This document shows, piece after piece, positions 49,609-57,562 of a stretch of 64,000 bases of DNA. Both the position numbers and the translations under genes were made by a program. Below the pieces are notes generated by a model. The model made no database searches and was not told where the DNA came from. It saw only the letters and a list, made by a program, of their open reading frames with translations. The number at the start of each line of letters is the position of its first letter. Position 1 is the first letter of the stretch. This DNA is from Streptomyces sp. WM4235 (GTDB lineage Bacteria > Actinomycetota > Actinomycetes > Streptomycetales > Streptomycetaceae): the NCBI RefSeq assembly GCF_001279725.1, contig NZ_LGDE01000238.1, forward strand, positions 1 through 64,000. The letters are read 5' to 3'.

Positions 49609-50378
49609 CGGCGCCGTACGTGTTGGAGGCGGTCGGGGTCGGTGTGCGCTTCGGCGGGGTCCGGGCGCTGACCGGGGTGGACCTCGGGGTCCGGGCCGGG
49701 GAGGTGTGCGGTCTGATCGGCCCGAACGGGGCCGGCAAGACCACGCTGTTCGACGTGTTGTCCGGGATCCGCCGCCCCGATCGGGGCCGGATGCTGCTCG
49801 ACGGGGTGGACGTGACCCGCCGCTCCCCGGCCTGGCGGGCCCGGCACGGGGTGCGCCGGACCTTCCAGCGGCAGCAGCTCTTCGGGCAGCTCAGCGTGGC
49901 CGACAACGTGCTCGTCGCCCAGGAGTGGCGCGGTGGTGGGGGCGGTCCGGTCGCGGACCTGATCGCCGCGCCGGCCCGCCGGCGCAGGGAGCGGGAGCGC
50001 CGCGAGCGGGCCGCGCGGGTGCTGGAGGGCTGCGGGATCGGTGAGCTCGGGGACGCGTACGCGGGCGGGCTGCCCGTGGGCCGGGCCCGCATGGTGGAGC
50101 TGGCCCGCGCGGTGGCCGACCGGCCGAGGGTGCTGTTGTTGGACGAGCCCGCGTCGGGGATGTCGGCGCCCGAGCGGGAGCGGCTCGCGGCGGTCGTCCG
50201 GCGGCTCGCCGAGGAGGAGGGGTGCGCGGTGCTGCTGGTCGAGCACAACGTGGCCTTCGTGATGGAGCTCTGCGCGCGGGTCGTCGTACTGGACCTCGGG
50301 ACCGTGCTCGCCCAGGGGACGGCGGCCGAGGTGCGGGCGGACCCGCGGGTGCGGCGGGCCTATCTGGGAGCCTCCTGA
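49605..50378 (+). CDS. LivG-type ABC ATPase
   Basis: This 257-residue ATPase completes the transporter. It has Walker A GLIGPNGAGKTTLF, the LivG-characteristic RTFQRQQLFGQLSVADNVLV, a signature region LPVGRARMVELARAVADRP (degenerate LSxGQ, reading GLPVGRAR), and Walker B VLLLDEPASGM with EHNVAFVMELC. The weakened signature loop is unusual, because the consensus Ser-Gly-Gly is replaced by Pro-Val-Gly. The asymmetric pair with LivF may therefore have one degenerate ATP site. ATG overlaps the stop of the fusion gene. Confidence 0.92.
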   Translation: MTAPYVLEAVGVGVRFGGVRALTGVDLGVRAGEVCGLIGPNGAGKTTLFDVLSGIRRPDRGRMLLDGVDVTRRSPAWRARHGVRRTFQRQQLFGQLSVADNVLVAQEWRGGGGGPVADLIAAPARRRRERERRERAARVLEGCGIGELGDAYAGGLPVGRARMVELARAVADRPRVLLLDEPASGMSAPERERLAAVVRRLAEEEGCAVLLVEHNVAFVMELCARVVVLDLGTVLAQGTAAEVRADPRVRRAYLGAS

Positions 50379-50435
50379 ATAACCACCCATTTGGCGGGAA
50401 TGCGCGCCGCGAGTGGCCGGTTATGGCCCCTCGCA

Positions 50436-50459
50436 GGACCCGGCGGTACCGCCGGGTCC
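50436..50459 (+). terminator. Perfect 24-bp palindrome after the Liv-type operon
   Basis: Arms GGACCCGGCGGT and ACCGCCGGGTCC form a 12-bp self-complementary repeat between livG and the aldo/keto reductase gene. It could be the operon terminator, though without U tract; an operator for the reductase gene is the alternative. Confidence 0.5.
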
Positions 50460-50500
50460 GCATCCGCACACCTGTACCCGACGACGAGGAACGACCCGAC

Positions 50501-51349
50501 GTGAACCAGGTCCCCGGCATCAAGCTCAACAACGGCACCCTCATGCCCCAGCTCGGCTACGGCGTCTGGCAGGTCCCCGACGACGAGGCGGAACAGGCCG
50601 TCACCACCGCCCTGGAGGCCGGCTACCGCAGCATCGACACGGCCGCGATCTACGGCAACGAGGAGGGCACCGGCCGGGCCATCGCGGGCGCCGGGGTGCC
50701 GCGCGAGGAGCTGTTCGTCACCACCAAGCTGTGGAACGGCCCGGACCGCGTCTGGGGCCGCGACGAGGTCCTGCGCGCCTTCGACGAATCGCTCTCCAGG
50801 CTGGGCCTCGACCACGTCGACCTGTACCTGATCCACTGGCCGCGCCCCATGCGGGACGACGTCCTCACCACCTGGAAGACCTTCGAGGAGATCGCCGCGA
50901 GCGGTCGCGCCAAGGCGGTCGGCGTGTCGAACTTCCGCCCCGAGGACCTGGAACGGATCCGGACCGTGAGCGACCTGGTTCCGGCGGTCAACCAGATCGA
51001 ACTGCACCCGCTCTTCCCGCAGAGCGCGCTGCGCGCCCTGCACGCCGACCTCGGCATCGCCACCGAGGCCTGGTCCCCGCTCGGCCAGGGCAAGGAGCTG
51101 CTCACGCTTCCCGCCGTCGCCTCGATCGCCGCCAAGCACGGTCGCACCGCCGCGCAGGTGGTACTGCGCTGGCACCTCCAGCTCGGCAACATCGTGATCC
51201 CCAAGTCCGTGACGCCCGCGCGCATCCGCGAGAATCTGGATGTCCTCGGCTTCGAACTGGATGCCGACGACATCGCCGCGCTGGACGCCCTGGGCGCCGG
51301 CACGGCGGGCCGGCGGCTCGGGCCCGACCCGGCCGTCTTCGACATGTGA
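50501..51349 (+). CDS. Aldo/keto reductase
   Basis: This 282-residue NADPH-dependent reductase has the AKR catalytic tetrad: Asp in YRSIDTAAIYGNE with Tyr five residues later, Lys in VTTKLWN, and His in YLIHWPRP. The cofactor motif IPKSVTPARIRENLDVL is near the C-terminus. This is the AKR5-like 2,5-diketo-D-gluconic acid reductase group common in actinobacteria. The start is GTG; an in-frame extension upstream encodes only basic low-complexity sequence. The true substrate is unknown. Confidence 0.93.
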   Translation: MNQVPGIKLNNGTLMPQLGYGVWQVPDDEAEQAVTTALEAGYRSIDTAAIYGNEEGTGRAIAGAGVPREELFVTTKLWNGPDRVWGRDEVLRAFDESLSRLGLDHVDLYLIHWPRPMRDDVLTTWKTFEEIAASGRAKAVGVSNFRPEDLERIRTVSDLVPAVNQIELHPLFPQSALRALHADLGIATEAWSPLGQGKELLTLPAVASIAAKHGRTAAQVVLRWHLQLGNIVIPKSVTPARIRENLDVLGFELDADDIAALDALGAGTAGRRLGPDPAVFDM

Positions 51350-51368
51350 GCGAGCCGAGGGTGTGCGG

Positions 51369-51794
51369 GTGAACGTTCCTGACGGGGTCTACCGACTCCG
51401 CAACGTGGGCAGCGGGCTGCTGCTCCAGGTGGAGAGCGGGAACCGGGTACGGGTGGGGCCGGACGGCCCGCCCGCGCCCGCGTCCGCAGACCAGTGGGAG
51501 ATCTCGCCGGTGTACGGCGGCGGTGGGATCTTCCACGTGGTGAGCGTGCACAACGGCAAACGGCTGGACGTCGCGAACGCGTCCGTGGACAGCGGGACCC
51601 GGGTCCAGGTGTGGAAGGCCAACGCGTTCGGCGCCCAGGAGTGGATCGTCGAGGAGCACCTGGACGACCCCGGTGTGGTCTCCCTGATCGCCGTCATCAG
51701 CGGGCTCCCGCTGGAGGCGGACGAGGAGGGGCGGGCCCGCCAGTGCGAGGACACCGACTCGCCGGCCCAGTGGTGGCGCCTGGAACCCGCCTGA
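51369..51794 (+). CDS. Single ricin-type beta-trefoil (RICIN) domain protein
   Basis: This 141-residue protein consists of one beta-trefoil with QxW-like motifs at the ends of the three subdomains: DQWEIS, AQEWIVEE and AQWWRLEP, and GKRLDVANASVDSGTRVQVW in the middle. Such modules bind galactose- or xylose-type glycans and are usually parts of secreted glycosidases. Here no signal peptide or catalytic domain is present. GTG has GAGG 9 nt upstream. It starts 20 nt after the reductase stop, so both may be co-transcribed. Function unknown. Confidence 0.85.
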   Translation: MNVPDGVYRLRNVGSGLLLQVESGNRVRVGPDGPPAPASADQWEISPVYGGGGIFHVVSVHNGKRLDVANASVDSGTRVQVWKANAFGAQEWIVEEHLDDPGVVSLIAVISGLPLEADEEGRARQCEDTDSPAQWWRLEPA

Positions 51795-51863
51795 CCCGCC
51801 ACTCCCGCCCGCGCCCTTCGTCCCCGCGCCCTTCGCCCCCGGCCGTCCGCCGCCAGTCCGCCG

Positions 51864-52616
51864 TCAGTCGCGTACGAAGGCGGCCAGGCGGTACGTCGGG
51901 TCCGCGCGCGGAACATCCTGTTCGGGCAGCGCCCCCAGCCGGGTCGCGACCTCCTCGACGGTGGCACCCCTGGGTAGCACGCGGGACGCGTACCGTCCCG
52001 CGCGCAGCGCCTCGGCCGCGCCGCGCGGGGTGACGCCCTGGCCGAAGCCCGTGAACAGGGTCTCCCCGCACGGCCGCAGACCCGCCTGCGCGGCGTAGGC
52101 CGTCACCTCGGCCGAGGCGTCCGCCGGGGTCGACGTGAGATGCGGTGCGAGCACCTCGTCGATGTCGCCGCCGACGTCGTGGGCGGCGTCCTTGTCCACG
52201 GTGGTGACGAACACCCCGCCCGGCCGCAGCGTCCGCGCCACCTCCGCGATCAGTCGCGGCACCACCCCGGGCTCCCGCAGCAGGTGCAGGAGCCACACCG
52301 CGCTCACGGCGCCCACCGACCGGGACCGCACCGGAAGCCCGGTCCCGGAGGCGATCACCACCGGGATCCCGCGCCGCGCCGCCATCGTCGCCATGCCGTA
52401 CGAGGCGTCCGCGCCCAGTACCCGCAGCCCGGGGCGCCGCAGTCGGGCGGTGACGATGCCCGTGCCACAGCCCAGATCGAGCAGGGTTGGCGCGCGGGCC
52501 GGGACGAGGTCGAGCACCGCGGCCGCCGCTGCCTCGGCGCGCGGGGCGCCGCCCCGGGTGGCGTCGTAGGCCTCGGCCTCGGCGTCGTAGTCGAGCGGGG
52601 AACGCGGTATCGGCAT
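51864..52616 (-). CDS. Class I SAM-dependent methyltransferase
   Basis: This 250-residue protein has the SAM motif LLDLGCGTGIVTARL near residue 45, VLGADASYGM at strand 2, and GAVSAVWLLHLL plus RTLRPGGVFVTTVDKDAAH for the later motifs. It resembles UbiE/type-11 methyltransferases. It overlaps the upstream pterin dehydratase gene by ATGA, so the two are co-translated. The methyl acceptor is unknown. Confidence 0.88.
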   Translation of the reverse strand: MPIPRSPLDYDAEAEAYDATRGGAPRAEAAAAAVLDLVPARAPTLLDLGCGTGIVTARLRRPGLRVLGADASYGMATMAARRGIPVVIASGTGLPVRSRSVGAVSAVWLLHLLREPGVVPRLIAEVARTLRPGGVFVTTVDKDAAHDVGGDIDEVLAPHLTSTPADASAEVTAYAAQAGLRPCGETLFTGFGQGVTPRGAAEALRAGRYASRVLPRGATVEEVATRLGALPEQDVPRADPTYRLAAFVRD

Positions 52617-52921
52617 CAGTTCGCCCCGTGGGCGGGAGCCAGGGCCTCCAGTCGTTCGGCGAGGGCGAAGTCGGTCTCGGTCACGGCGTCGCCCGCGCTG
52701 TGGGTGTTCACCGACACGCGGACCGTGTCATAGCCCAGGGTGAGGTCCGAGTGGTGGTTCAACTCGTCCTGCACCGACGCGATGTGGGCGACGAGGGCAC
52801 TCGCCGCGAAATGGCTGCCCAGCCGGTAGGTGCGCAGGATCCGGTCGTCCTCGAAGGCCCAGCCCGGGAGTTCCCGCAACCGGTCCTCGATCTCCTTCTG
52901 GGAAAGCGGCTCGCCCGACAT
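52616..52921 (-). CDS. Pterin-4a-carbinolamine dehydratase
   Basis: This 101-residue protein matches PCD/DCoH, which dehydrates 4a-hydroxytetrahydropterin during pterin recycling. The conserved block is VAHIASVQDELNHHSDLTLG followed by YDTVRVSVNTHSAG. The ATG of MSGEPLSQ has AGGAG 7 nt upstream. Actinobacteria often lack the aromatic hydroxylase, in which case the protein may act in molybdopterin or folate metabolism. The overlap with a methyltransferase gene gives no further clue. Confidence 0.9.
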   Translation of the reverse strand: MSGEPLSQKEIEDRLRELPGWAFEDDRILRTYRLGSHFAASALVAHIASVQDELNHHSDLTLGYDTVRVSVNTHSAGDAVTETDFALAERLEALAPAHGAN

Positions 52922-53084
52922 CCGCACACTCCTTCACGACTCGGTCGGCTCCATCGCCTGACGTGGGGTCAAGGTTCCCACAGCGCGGGCCCGCCGGCGG
53001 GTCCCGCGCGGCGGTGCGTGCCGGCGCGTCCGCGCGTCGTCGCCGCGGCGGCCGGCCCCGGACCGCGGGCCGGGCCCGCTGGGC

Positions 53085-53090
53085 TACCGT
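53085..53090 (+). promoter_or_regulatory. -10 box for a leaderless XRE transcript
   Basis: TACCGT is followed by CGGGAC and then the ATG. This is the sixth gene in the window with this spacing. Confidence 0.45.
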
Positions 53091-53096
53091 CGGGAC

Positions 53097-53885
53097 ATGA
53101 CGACGGTGAGTGTGGGCGTGATGCTGCGCACCTGGCGGGAGCGGCGCGGGATCAGCCAGTTGGAGCTGGCGGGTCGCGCCGACTCCTCGTCGCGGCACAT
53201 CAGTTTCGTGGAGACCGGCCGTTCCCGGCCGAGCGAGGAGATGGTGCTGCGGCTCGCGGAGCACCTGGACGTCCCGGTGCGGGAGCGCAACGCCTTGTTG
53301 CTGGCGGCCGGCTACGCGCCCCGCTACCCGCACACCCCGCTCGACGACCCGTCGATGGAGGTCCTTCGGGACTCTCTGGAGCGACTGCTGGCGGGCTACG
53401 AGCCGTATCCGGCGCTGGTCGTGGACGCCACCTATCAGGTGATCGCCGCGAACCGGGGCGTCGCGCTGCTGCTGGACGGCGTGCCCGAGCACCTGCTGGC
53501 GCCGCCGCTGAACGCGATGCGGCTGACCCTGCATCCGCAGGGCCTGGCCGCGCGGATCCTCAACCTGCGGGAATGGCGCGGGCACCTGTTGGAACAGATG
53601 GAGCGGCAGATCGCCCTGTCGCGCTCGGAGCCGCTGCGCGCGCTGTACGAGGAGGTGGCGGCCTACCCCGTGGCGGAGCGGGCCGATCACGGGGAGCCGC
53701 GGCAGGCGGTCGCGAACATCGCGCTGCCGCTGCGGATCGAGCACGACGGGCACGTCCTGTCCTTCGTGTCGTCCATCTCCACCTTCAACACGCCGATGGA
53801 CGTGACCGTCGCCGAGCTGGCCATCGAGACCCTGCTGCCCGCCGACCCGGCGACGGTGAAGTACCTGCGCTCACTGGTCCCCTGA
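53097..53885 (+). CDS. XRE-family regulator with MmyB-like sensor
   Basis: This 262-residue protein has an N-terminal HTH (RRGISQLELAGRADSSSRHI, residues about 15-40) and an MmyB-type ligand domain (ALVVDATYQVIAANRGVALL; IETLLPADPATVKYLRSL). It is a paralogue in design of the regulator at 21140-22120, but shorter in the linker. It converges on a small membrane protein gene with a 15-bp overlap, and the pterin dehydratase gene lies divergently upstream. Target genes are unknown; many relatives regulate an adjacent short-chain dehydrogenase or membrane protein. Confidence 0.9.
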   Translation: MTTVSVGVMLRTWRERRGISQLELAGRADSSSRHISFVETGRSRPSEEMVLRLAEHLDVPVRERNALLLAAGYAPRYPHTPLDDPSMEVLRDSLERLLAGYEPYPALVVDATYQVIAANRGVALLLDGVPEHLLAPPLNAMRLTLHPQGLAARILNLREWRGHLLEQMERQIALSRSEPLRALYEEVAAYPVAERADHGEPRQAVANIALPLRIEHDGHVLSFVSSISTFNTPMDVTVAELAIETLLPADPATVKYLRSLVP

Positions 53886-54296
53886 GGCCACACCGCGCAG
53901 CGCGAGCCACTGGGCGAGCGCGAACCCGGCGACGACGAGCGCCTGTGCCGGGATCCACACCGCGCCCGCGACGGTCGGGGTGAACCACAGGAGTGCCGAG
54001 GCCAGACTCAGGGCCACCCAGAGGCAGTTGGTCTCGATGACGAGGCGGACGGGGAGGACCGGCGGCCGGCGGCGGGAGGCCACCCACCCGACGCCCGCCC
54101 CGTACAGGGCGAGGATCACTCCGAGGACGAGCAGGGTCGTCGAGTCGACGCCCAGGAGTCGGCCGAGCGGCGCGGAAAAGGCCAGGTAGGCGAGCCCGTT
54201 GCCGGTGGTGACCAGTGCGTCGAGCGCGAGGAACCGGCGCAGCACGACCCGGGGCCCGGTGGTGTGGGCGATGCCGGCGAGGGGGGTTGCGGACAT
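53871..54296 (-). CDS. Small four-helix membrane protein
   Basis: This 141-residue protein has four hydrophobic segments, among them LRRFLALDALVTTGNGLAYL, STTLLVLGVILALYGAGVGW, CLWVALSLASALLWF and VWIPAQALVVAGFALAQWLA. No motif reveals a function. The ATG was chosen with GGAGGT upstream; a longer start is possible. It converges on the XRE regulator gene and overlaps its 3' end by 15 bp, which suggests that their expression is mutually linked. Confidence 0.72.
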   Translation of the reverse strand: MSATPLAGIAHTTGPRVVLRRFLALDALVTTGNGLAYLAFSAPLGRLLGVDSTTLLVLGVILALYGAGVGWVASRRRPPVLPVRLVIETNCLWVALSLASALLWFTPTVAGAVWIPAQALVVAGFALAQWLALRGVASGDQ

Positions 54297-54618
54297 GGTG
54301 GATCGACCTCCGTCGAGGATCGGATGCGCGAGGTGGTGGGACACCGGGTCCCGGAGCCGAGTGCGCGACCCCGGAACCCGATGCGTCCCACTGTGCCGAC
54401 GGGCCCGGGCGGGGTCGATTACCTCGGGGGTAAGGGCTCTGGGTAAGGGCTCTGCCCCGAGGTCGTGCGCAGGCCGCGGGTGCCCGACTCCTTCGAGCGG
54501 GTGCCCAACTTCTTTGAGGTGGAGCGAAGGGAAGGTGGGGGTCGCGCTGGTTCGGCGCGGGGGTGCGGGCTAGGCTTCGGGCAGCCCGAACGCCCGAGCG
54601 ACATACGGAGAGTTTCCG
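54297..54618 (+). repeat. Gene-free stretch with exact 13-bp tandem repeat inside a hairpin
   Basis: GGGTAAGGGCTCT occurs twice head to tail (54428-54440, 54441-54453). The pair sits inside the loop of a 9-bp perfect stem ACCTCGGGG / CCCCGAGGT (54421-54429, 54455-54463). Further on, TAGGCT (54571-54576) is a plausible -10 box that would give the next gene a leader of about 36 nt with GGAGAG. The rest shows nothing. Confidence 0.5.
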
Positions 54619-55650
54619 GTGCGAGCCGCCGCCCGACCCGACCTGACCGCGCTCCGGGACCGTGTCGACAGGCTGGCGCGGCAGCGCGGACAGGACCCGG
54701 CCGACGTGCTGTCCGTCGAGCGGCTCAGCCACCTCTCCGGCGTCGATCCGGAGCTGATCCCACGGGTCTTGGCCGGCGAAGCTCCCGAAGTCCCCCTGAC
54801 CCGGCGGGTGCACCGTCGTTTCCTGCGGCTGCGCGAGACTCGGCGTGACAAGCACGGCCGGGAGTGGTCGCTCGCCGCCGTAGCCGATGACTTCGGGGCG
54901 CCCGGCGCCTCCCTGGGCCCACTCAACGCGGGTACGGGACTGCCCGGGTTGGGGCACGCGGCCGGGATCCAGCGGTTCTTCGGGGTCTTCGCGGGCTTCC
55001 TGCTGGCCGACAACAAGAGCGCGGTGGAACGGGCCCTGGCCGGCGCCCCCGCCGGGCGGGGCGCCCCCGACGACCTGGACCGTCTGTCTTTCCTCACCGG
55101 CATCACCCCCGAGGCCATCCGCCTCACCCTCGACGGCCGGCCGGCGCGGCTTCCGCTGCGGCAGCAGGTCCGGGAGCGTTTCGAGCACCTGCGCCGCACC
55201 CGGCCCCGGGAGGACGGGCGGCCGTACTCCCTGACGGCCATCGCGCGTTCCTTCGACGCGTCGGGGCAGTCGCTGACCCGCCTCGCGCAGGGCGAGGGCC
55301 TGCCCAGTCTGGCCGCGGCCGCCGGGATCCAGCGGTTCTACGGGGTGGAGGGCGGCTTCCTGCTGGCCGATGACACCGAGGCGCTGGCCGCTGCCCTGGC
55401 CGGGATCGAGCACGAGTTGGGGTCGGCCGCGCACGAGGCCGAGAACCCGATGCTCGCGGTCCTGCGGGCACACGACGTACGCAGCATCGTCACCCGCGCC
55501 GGACTGCTCTCCCCCGCGGGCTGGAAGTCCCTGGCCGACCACCTGGACGATCTGCTCGCCCGGGAGGGCCGTCTCGACGTCCGCCCCACCGGGGACCCGG
55601 GGCCTGCCGGCCGGGGCCCGGTACGGGGCCCCGAGGGGGGCGCGCCATGA
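54619..55650 (+). CDS. Helix-turn-helix regulator, tandem two-unit form
   Basis: This 343-residue protein is an internal duplication. Unit one (about residues 10-150) has SVERLSHLSGVDPELIPRVL, a second HTH (SLAAVADDFGAPGASLGPL) and GIQRFFGVFAGFLLADN. Unit two (about 155-330) repeats the order with DRLSFLTGITPEAIRLTL, SLTAIARSFDASGQSLTRL and GIQRFYGVEGGFLLADD, then the tail AHDVRSIVTRAGLLSPAGW. The one-unit relative lies at 22341-23009 beside a metallopeptidase gene. Here neither peptidase nor membrane partner is adjacent. GTG with GGAGAG upstream. Probably DNA-binding. Confidence 0.78.
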   Translation: MRAAARPDLTALRDRVDRLARQRGQDPADVLSVERLSHLSGVDPELIPRVLAGEAPEVPLTRRVHRRFLRLRETRRDKHGREWSLAAVADDFGAPGASLGPLNAGTGLPGLGHAAGIQRFFGVFAGFLLADNKSAVERALAGAPAGRGAPDDLDRLSFLTGITPEAIRLTLDGRPARLPLRQQVRERFEHLRRTRPREDGRPYSLTAIARSFDASGQSLTRLAQGEGLPSLAAAAGIQRFYGVEGGFLLADDTEALAAALAGIEHELGSAAHEAENPMLAVLRAHDVRSIVTRAGLLSPAGWKSLADHLDDLLAREGRLDVRPTGDPGPAGRGPVRGPEGGAP

Positions 55651-55966
55651 GGGCCACCCGGGCTCCGCGCGGCTCCGACTCCGACCCAGGCCGCGGCCGG
55701 CCCGCCCGAGTGACCCTCGGGCCGCGCGCTGCGGCGCCCCGCGCCCCGGCCCCACGCCGATCCCCCGCCCCGCCCCGTTCCCGGGTCGACGCACGAACCC
55801 CGCCCCGTTCCCGGGAGGTTCGACCGTCCATGGCGATCGGACGGGTCAAGTCCCGGATCGACAGGGCCCGTTGACCGGACGCCGGCCGCACCCCCCGGTG
55901 GCCCGAGCACACCACTTCACTTGTGTCGCCGTCTCCCGTGCGGCCCCGACAGAGAGCCACCACACG
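55651..55966. repeat. Gene-free stretch with an 18-bp direct repeat
   Basis: CCCCGCCCCGTTCCCGGG occurs at 55768-55785 and again at 55798-55815, exactly 30 bp apart. A short Arg/Pro-rich frame overlaps the preceding stop codon but has no protein-like features. TTGACC near 55872 could be a -35 element, with no clear -10 partner. Confidence 0.5.
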
Positions 55967-57448
55967 ATGCCCCAGCCTTCCGCACCCCGTCATGTCGTCG
56001 TCATCGGCGGCAGCATGTCCGGCCTTCTGACGGCAGCCGTCCTCGCCCAACACGCCACGGTCACGATCATCGACGCCGACACGCTGCCCGAGGGCCCCGC
56101 TCCGCGCCGCGGCCTGCCGCAGGCCCGCCACGTGCACGTCCTGTGGTCGGGCGGGGCGCGCGCCATCGAGGAGATACTGCCGGGCGTCATCGGGGAGTGG
56201 ACGGCCGCGGGCGCCCTGCGTCGCAGCCTGCCCGTCGAGCTCGTCACCAAGGCCGCGGAGGGCTGGTTGCCACGGTGCGGGGAGAAGCAGTTCAGCATCT
56301 CGTGCAGCCGCGACCTCCTCGACTCGGTGGTTCGCGCGAAGGTCCTCGGCCTCAAGGAGGTGCGCACCCTCCAGCGGAGCCGGGTACGGGGCCTGGAGGG
56401 CACGGCGTCCCGGATCACCGGGGTCCGCGTCGACACCCCCGAGGAGGAGGACCGGCTGATCACCGCGGACCTCGTCGTCGACGCGAGCGGTCGCGGCTCC
56501 CGGAGCCGGACCTGGCTCCAGGAACTGGGGGTGGGTGAGATCGAGCAGGCGGAGGTCGACTCCGGCCTGGTCTACGCGACCCGGATCTTCGAGGCGCCCG
56601 CCGGAAGCCACGCGATGGGCTTCCCCATCGTCAACGTGCAGTCCGATCCGCGGGTGCCCGTGCCCGGTCGTACCGCGACGATCGTCCCCATCGAGAACGG
56701 CCAGTGGCAGGCCACCCTCTCGGGCACCCGCGGCGGCCAGCCGACCGCCGACCCGGACGCGTTCATCCCGTTCGCCATGGAAGTGCGGGACCCGGTCGTC
56801 GGCGAGTTGCTGAAGGGAAAGAAGCCGCTCACCGAGGTGTCCGTGACCCAGGGCACCGCCAATCGCCGCATCTTCTTCGAGAAGGCCGACCTGCCCGAGG
56901 GCTTCTTCGCCGTCGGGGACTCCGTCGCCACCTTCAACCCGCTGTACGGGCAGGGCATGTCCGTCGCCGCCCGCGGGTTGCTGGCCGTACGCGACCTGCT
57001 GCGCGCCCGGGGGCTCGCCACACCCTCCGTGGGACGTGCGGCGCAGCGCGCGCTCGCCCCGCAGGTCTCCACGGCCTGGGAACTCGCGACCTCGCAGGAC
57101 ATCCTCTACCCGGAGGCGACGGCGACCGGCATGAAGTCCAGGCCGGGCTCCGCGCTGGTGACGCGGTACGTGAGCCGGCTGATGACCGGCGCCACCACGC
57201 AGGAGCAGCTCACGGGCGCCTTCCTCCAGGTCATCACCATGAGCAGCCCGCCCACCCACTGGTTCCGCCCGGACGTGCTCTGGCGCGTGCTGCGGGCCTC
57301 CGGGGAGGGTGCCCACAAGGCGGCGCCGCTCACGGCGGCCGAGCGGACCATGGGCGGGCTGGACCGGCCCGGGAGCCCGGGCGCCGAGGACGGCCCGGTC
57401 GGGGGCGACCCGAGCGGCGCCCCCGCCGACCCGGTCGGCCGCCCCTGA
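55967..57448 (+). CDS. FAD-dependent monooxygenase/halogenase-like oxidoreductase
   Basis: This 493-residue flavoprotein starts with the FAD motif VVVIGGSMSGLLTAAVLAQH (GxSxxG variant). It continues with LVVDASGRGSRSRTWLQELG and the second FAD motif AVGDSVATFNPLYGQGMSVA. The set resembles flavin monooxygenases related to geranylgeranyl reductases and aromatic hydroxylases; the halogenase motif WxWxIP is absent. The last 50 residues are Gly/Pro-rich. The ribosome binding site (AGAGAG) is weak and rather far. Substrate unknown. Confidence 0.86.
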   Translation: MPQPSAPRHVVVIGGSMSGLLTAAVLAQHATVTIIDADTLPEGPAPRRGLPQARHVHVLWSGGARAIEEILPGVIGEWTAAGALRRSLPVELVTKAAEGWLPRCGEKQFSISCSRDLLDSVVRAKVLGLKEVRTLQRSRVRGLEGTASRITGVRVDTPEEEDRLITADLVVDASGRGSRSRTWLQELGVGEIEQAEVDSGLVYATRIFEAPAGSHAMGFPIVNVQSDPRVPVPGRTATIVPIENGQWQATLSGTRGGQPTADPDAFIPFAMEVRDPVVGELLKGKKPLTEVSVTQGTANRRIFFEKADLPEGFFAVGDSVATFNPLYGQGMSVAARGLLAVRDLLRARGLATPSVGRAAQRALAPQVSTAWELATSQDILYPEATATGMKSRPGSALVTRYVSRLMTGATTQEQLTGAFLQVITMSSPPTHWFRPDVLWRVLRASGEGAHKAAPLTAAERTMGGLDRPGSPGAEDGPVGGDPSGAPADPVGRP

Positions 57449-57504
57449 GGCGTCGTACGGGGCCGGGCGGGACCGGGCAGCGGCCGCGGGCCGGGGAAAC
57501 GGGA

Positions 57505-57531
57505 CGCCCCGGCCCGAAGGGGGCCGGGGCG
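57505..57531. terminator. Bidirectional terminator between convergent genes
   Basis: A perfect 11-bp stem CGCCCCGGCCC / GGGCCGGGGCG with a 5-nt loop lies midway between the monooxygenase and folD stops. Confidence 0.7.
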
Positions 57532-57562
57532 GTCGTCGTACGGGATCGGGCGTGCGGCCGGG

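Noticed and set aside
50222..50500. N-terminal extension of the aldo/keto reductase
   Set aside because: The extension overlaps livG out of frame and encodes basic low-complexity sequence; the GTG at 50501 begins the family's N-terminal hairpin.
55647..55874. 75-codon Arg/Pro-rich frame with ATGA overlap after the two-unit HTH gene
   Set aside because: The overlap looks operon-like, but the composition is that of random GC-rich sequence and it contains an 18-bp DNA direct repeat.
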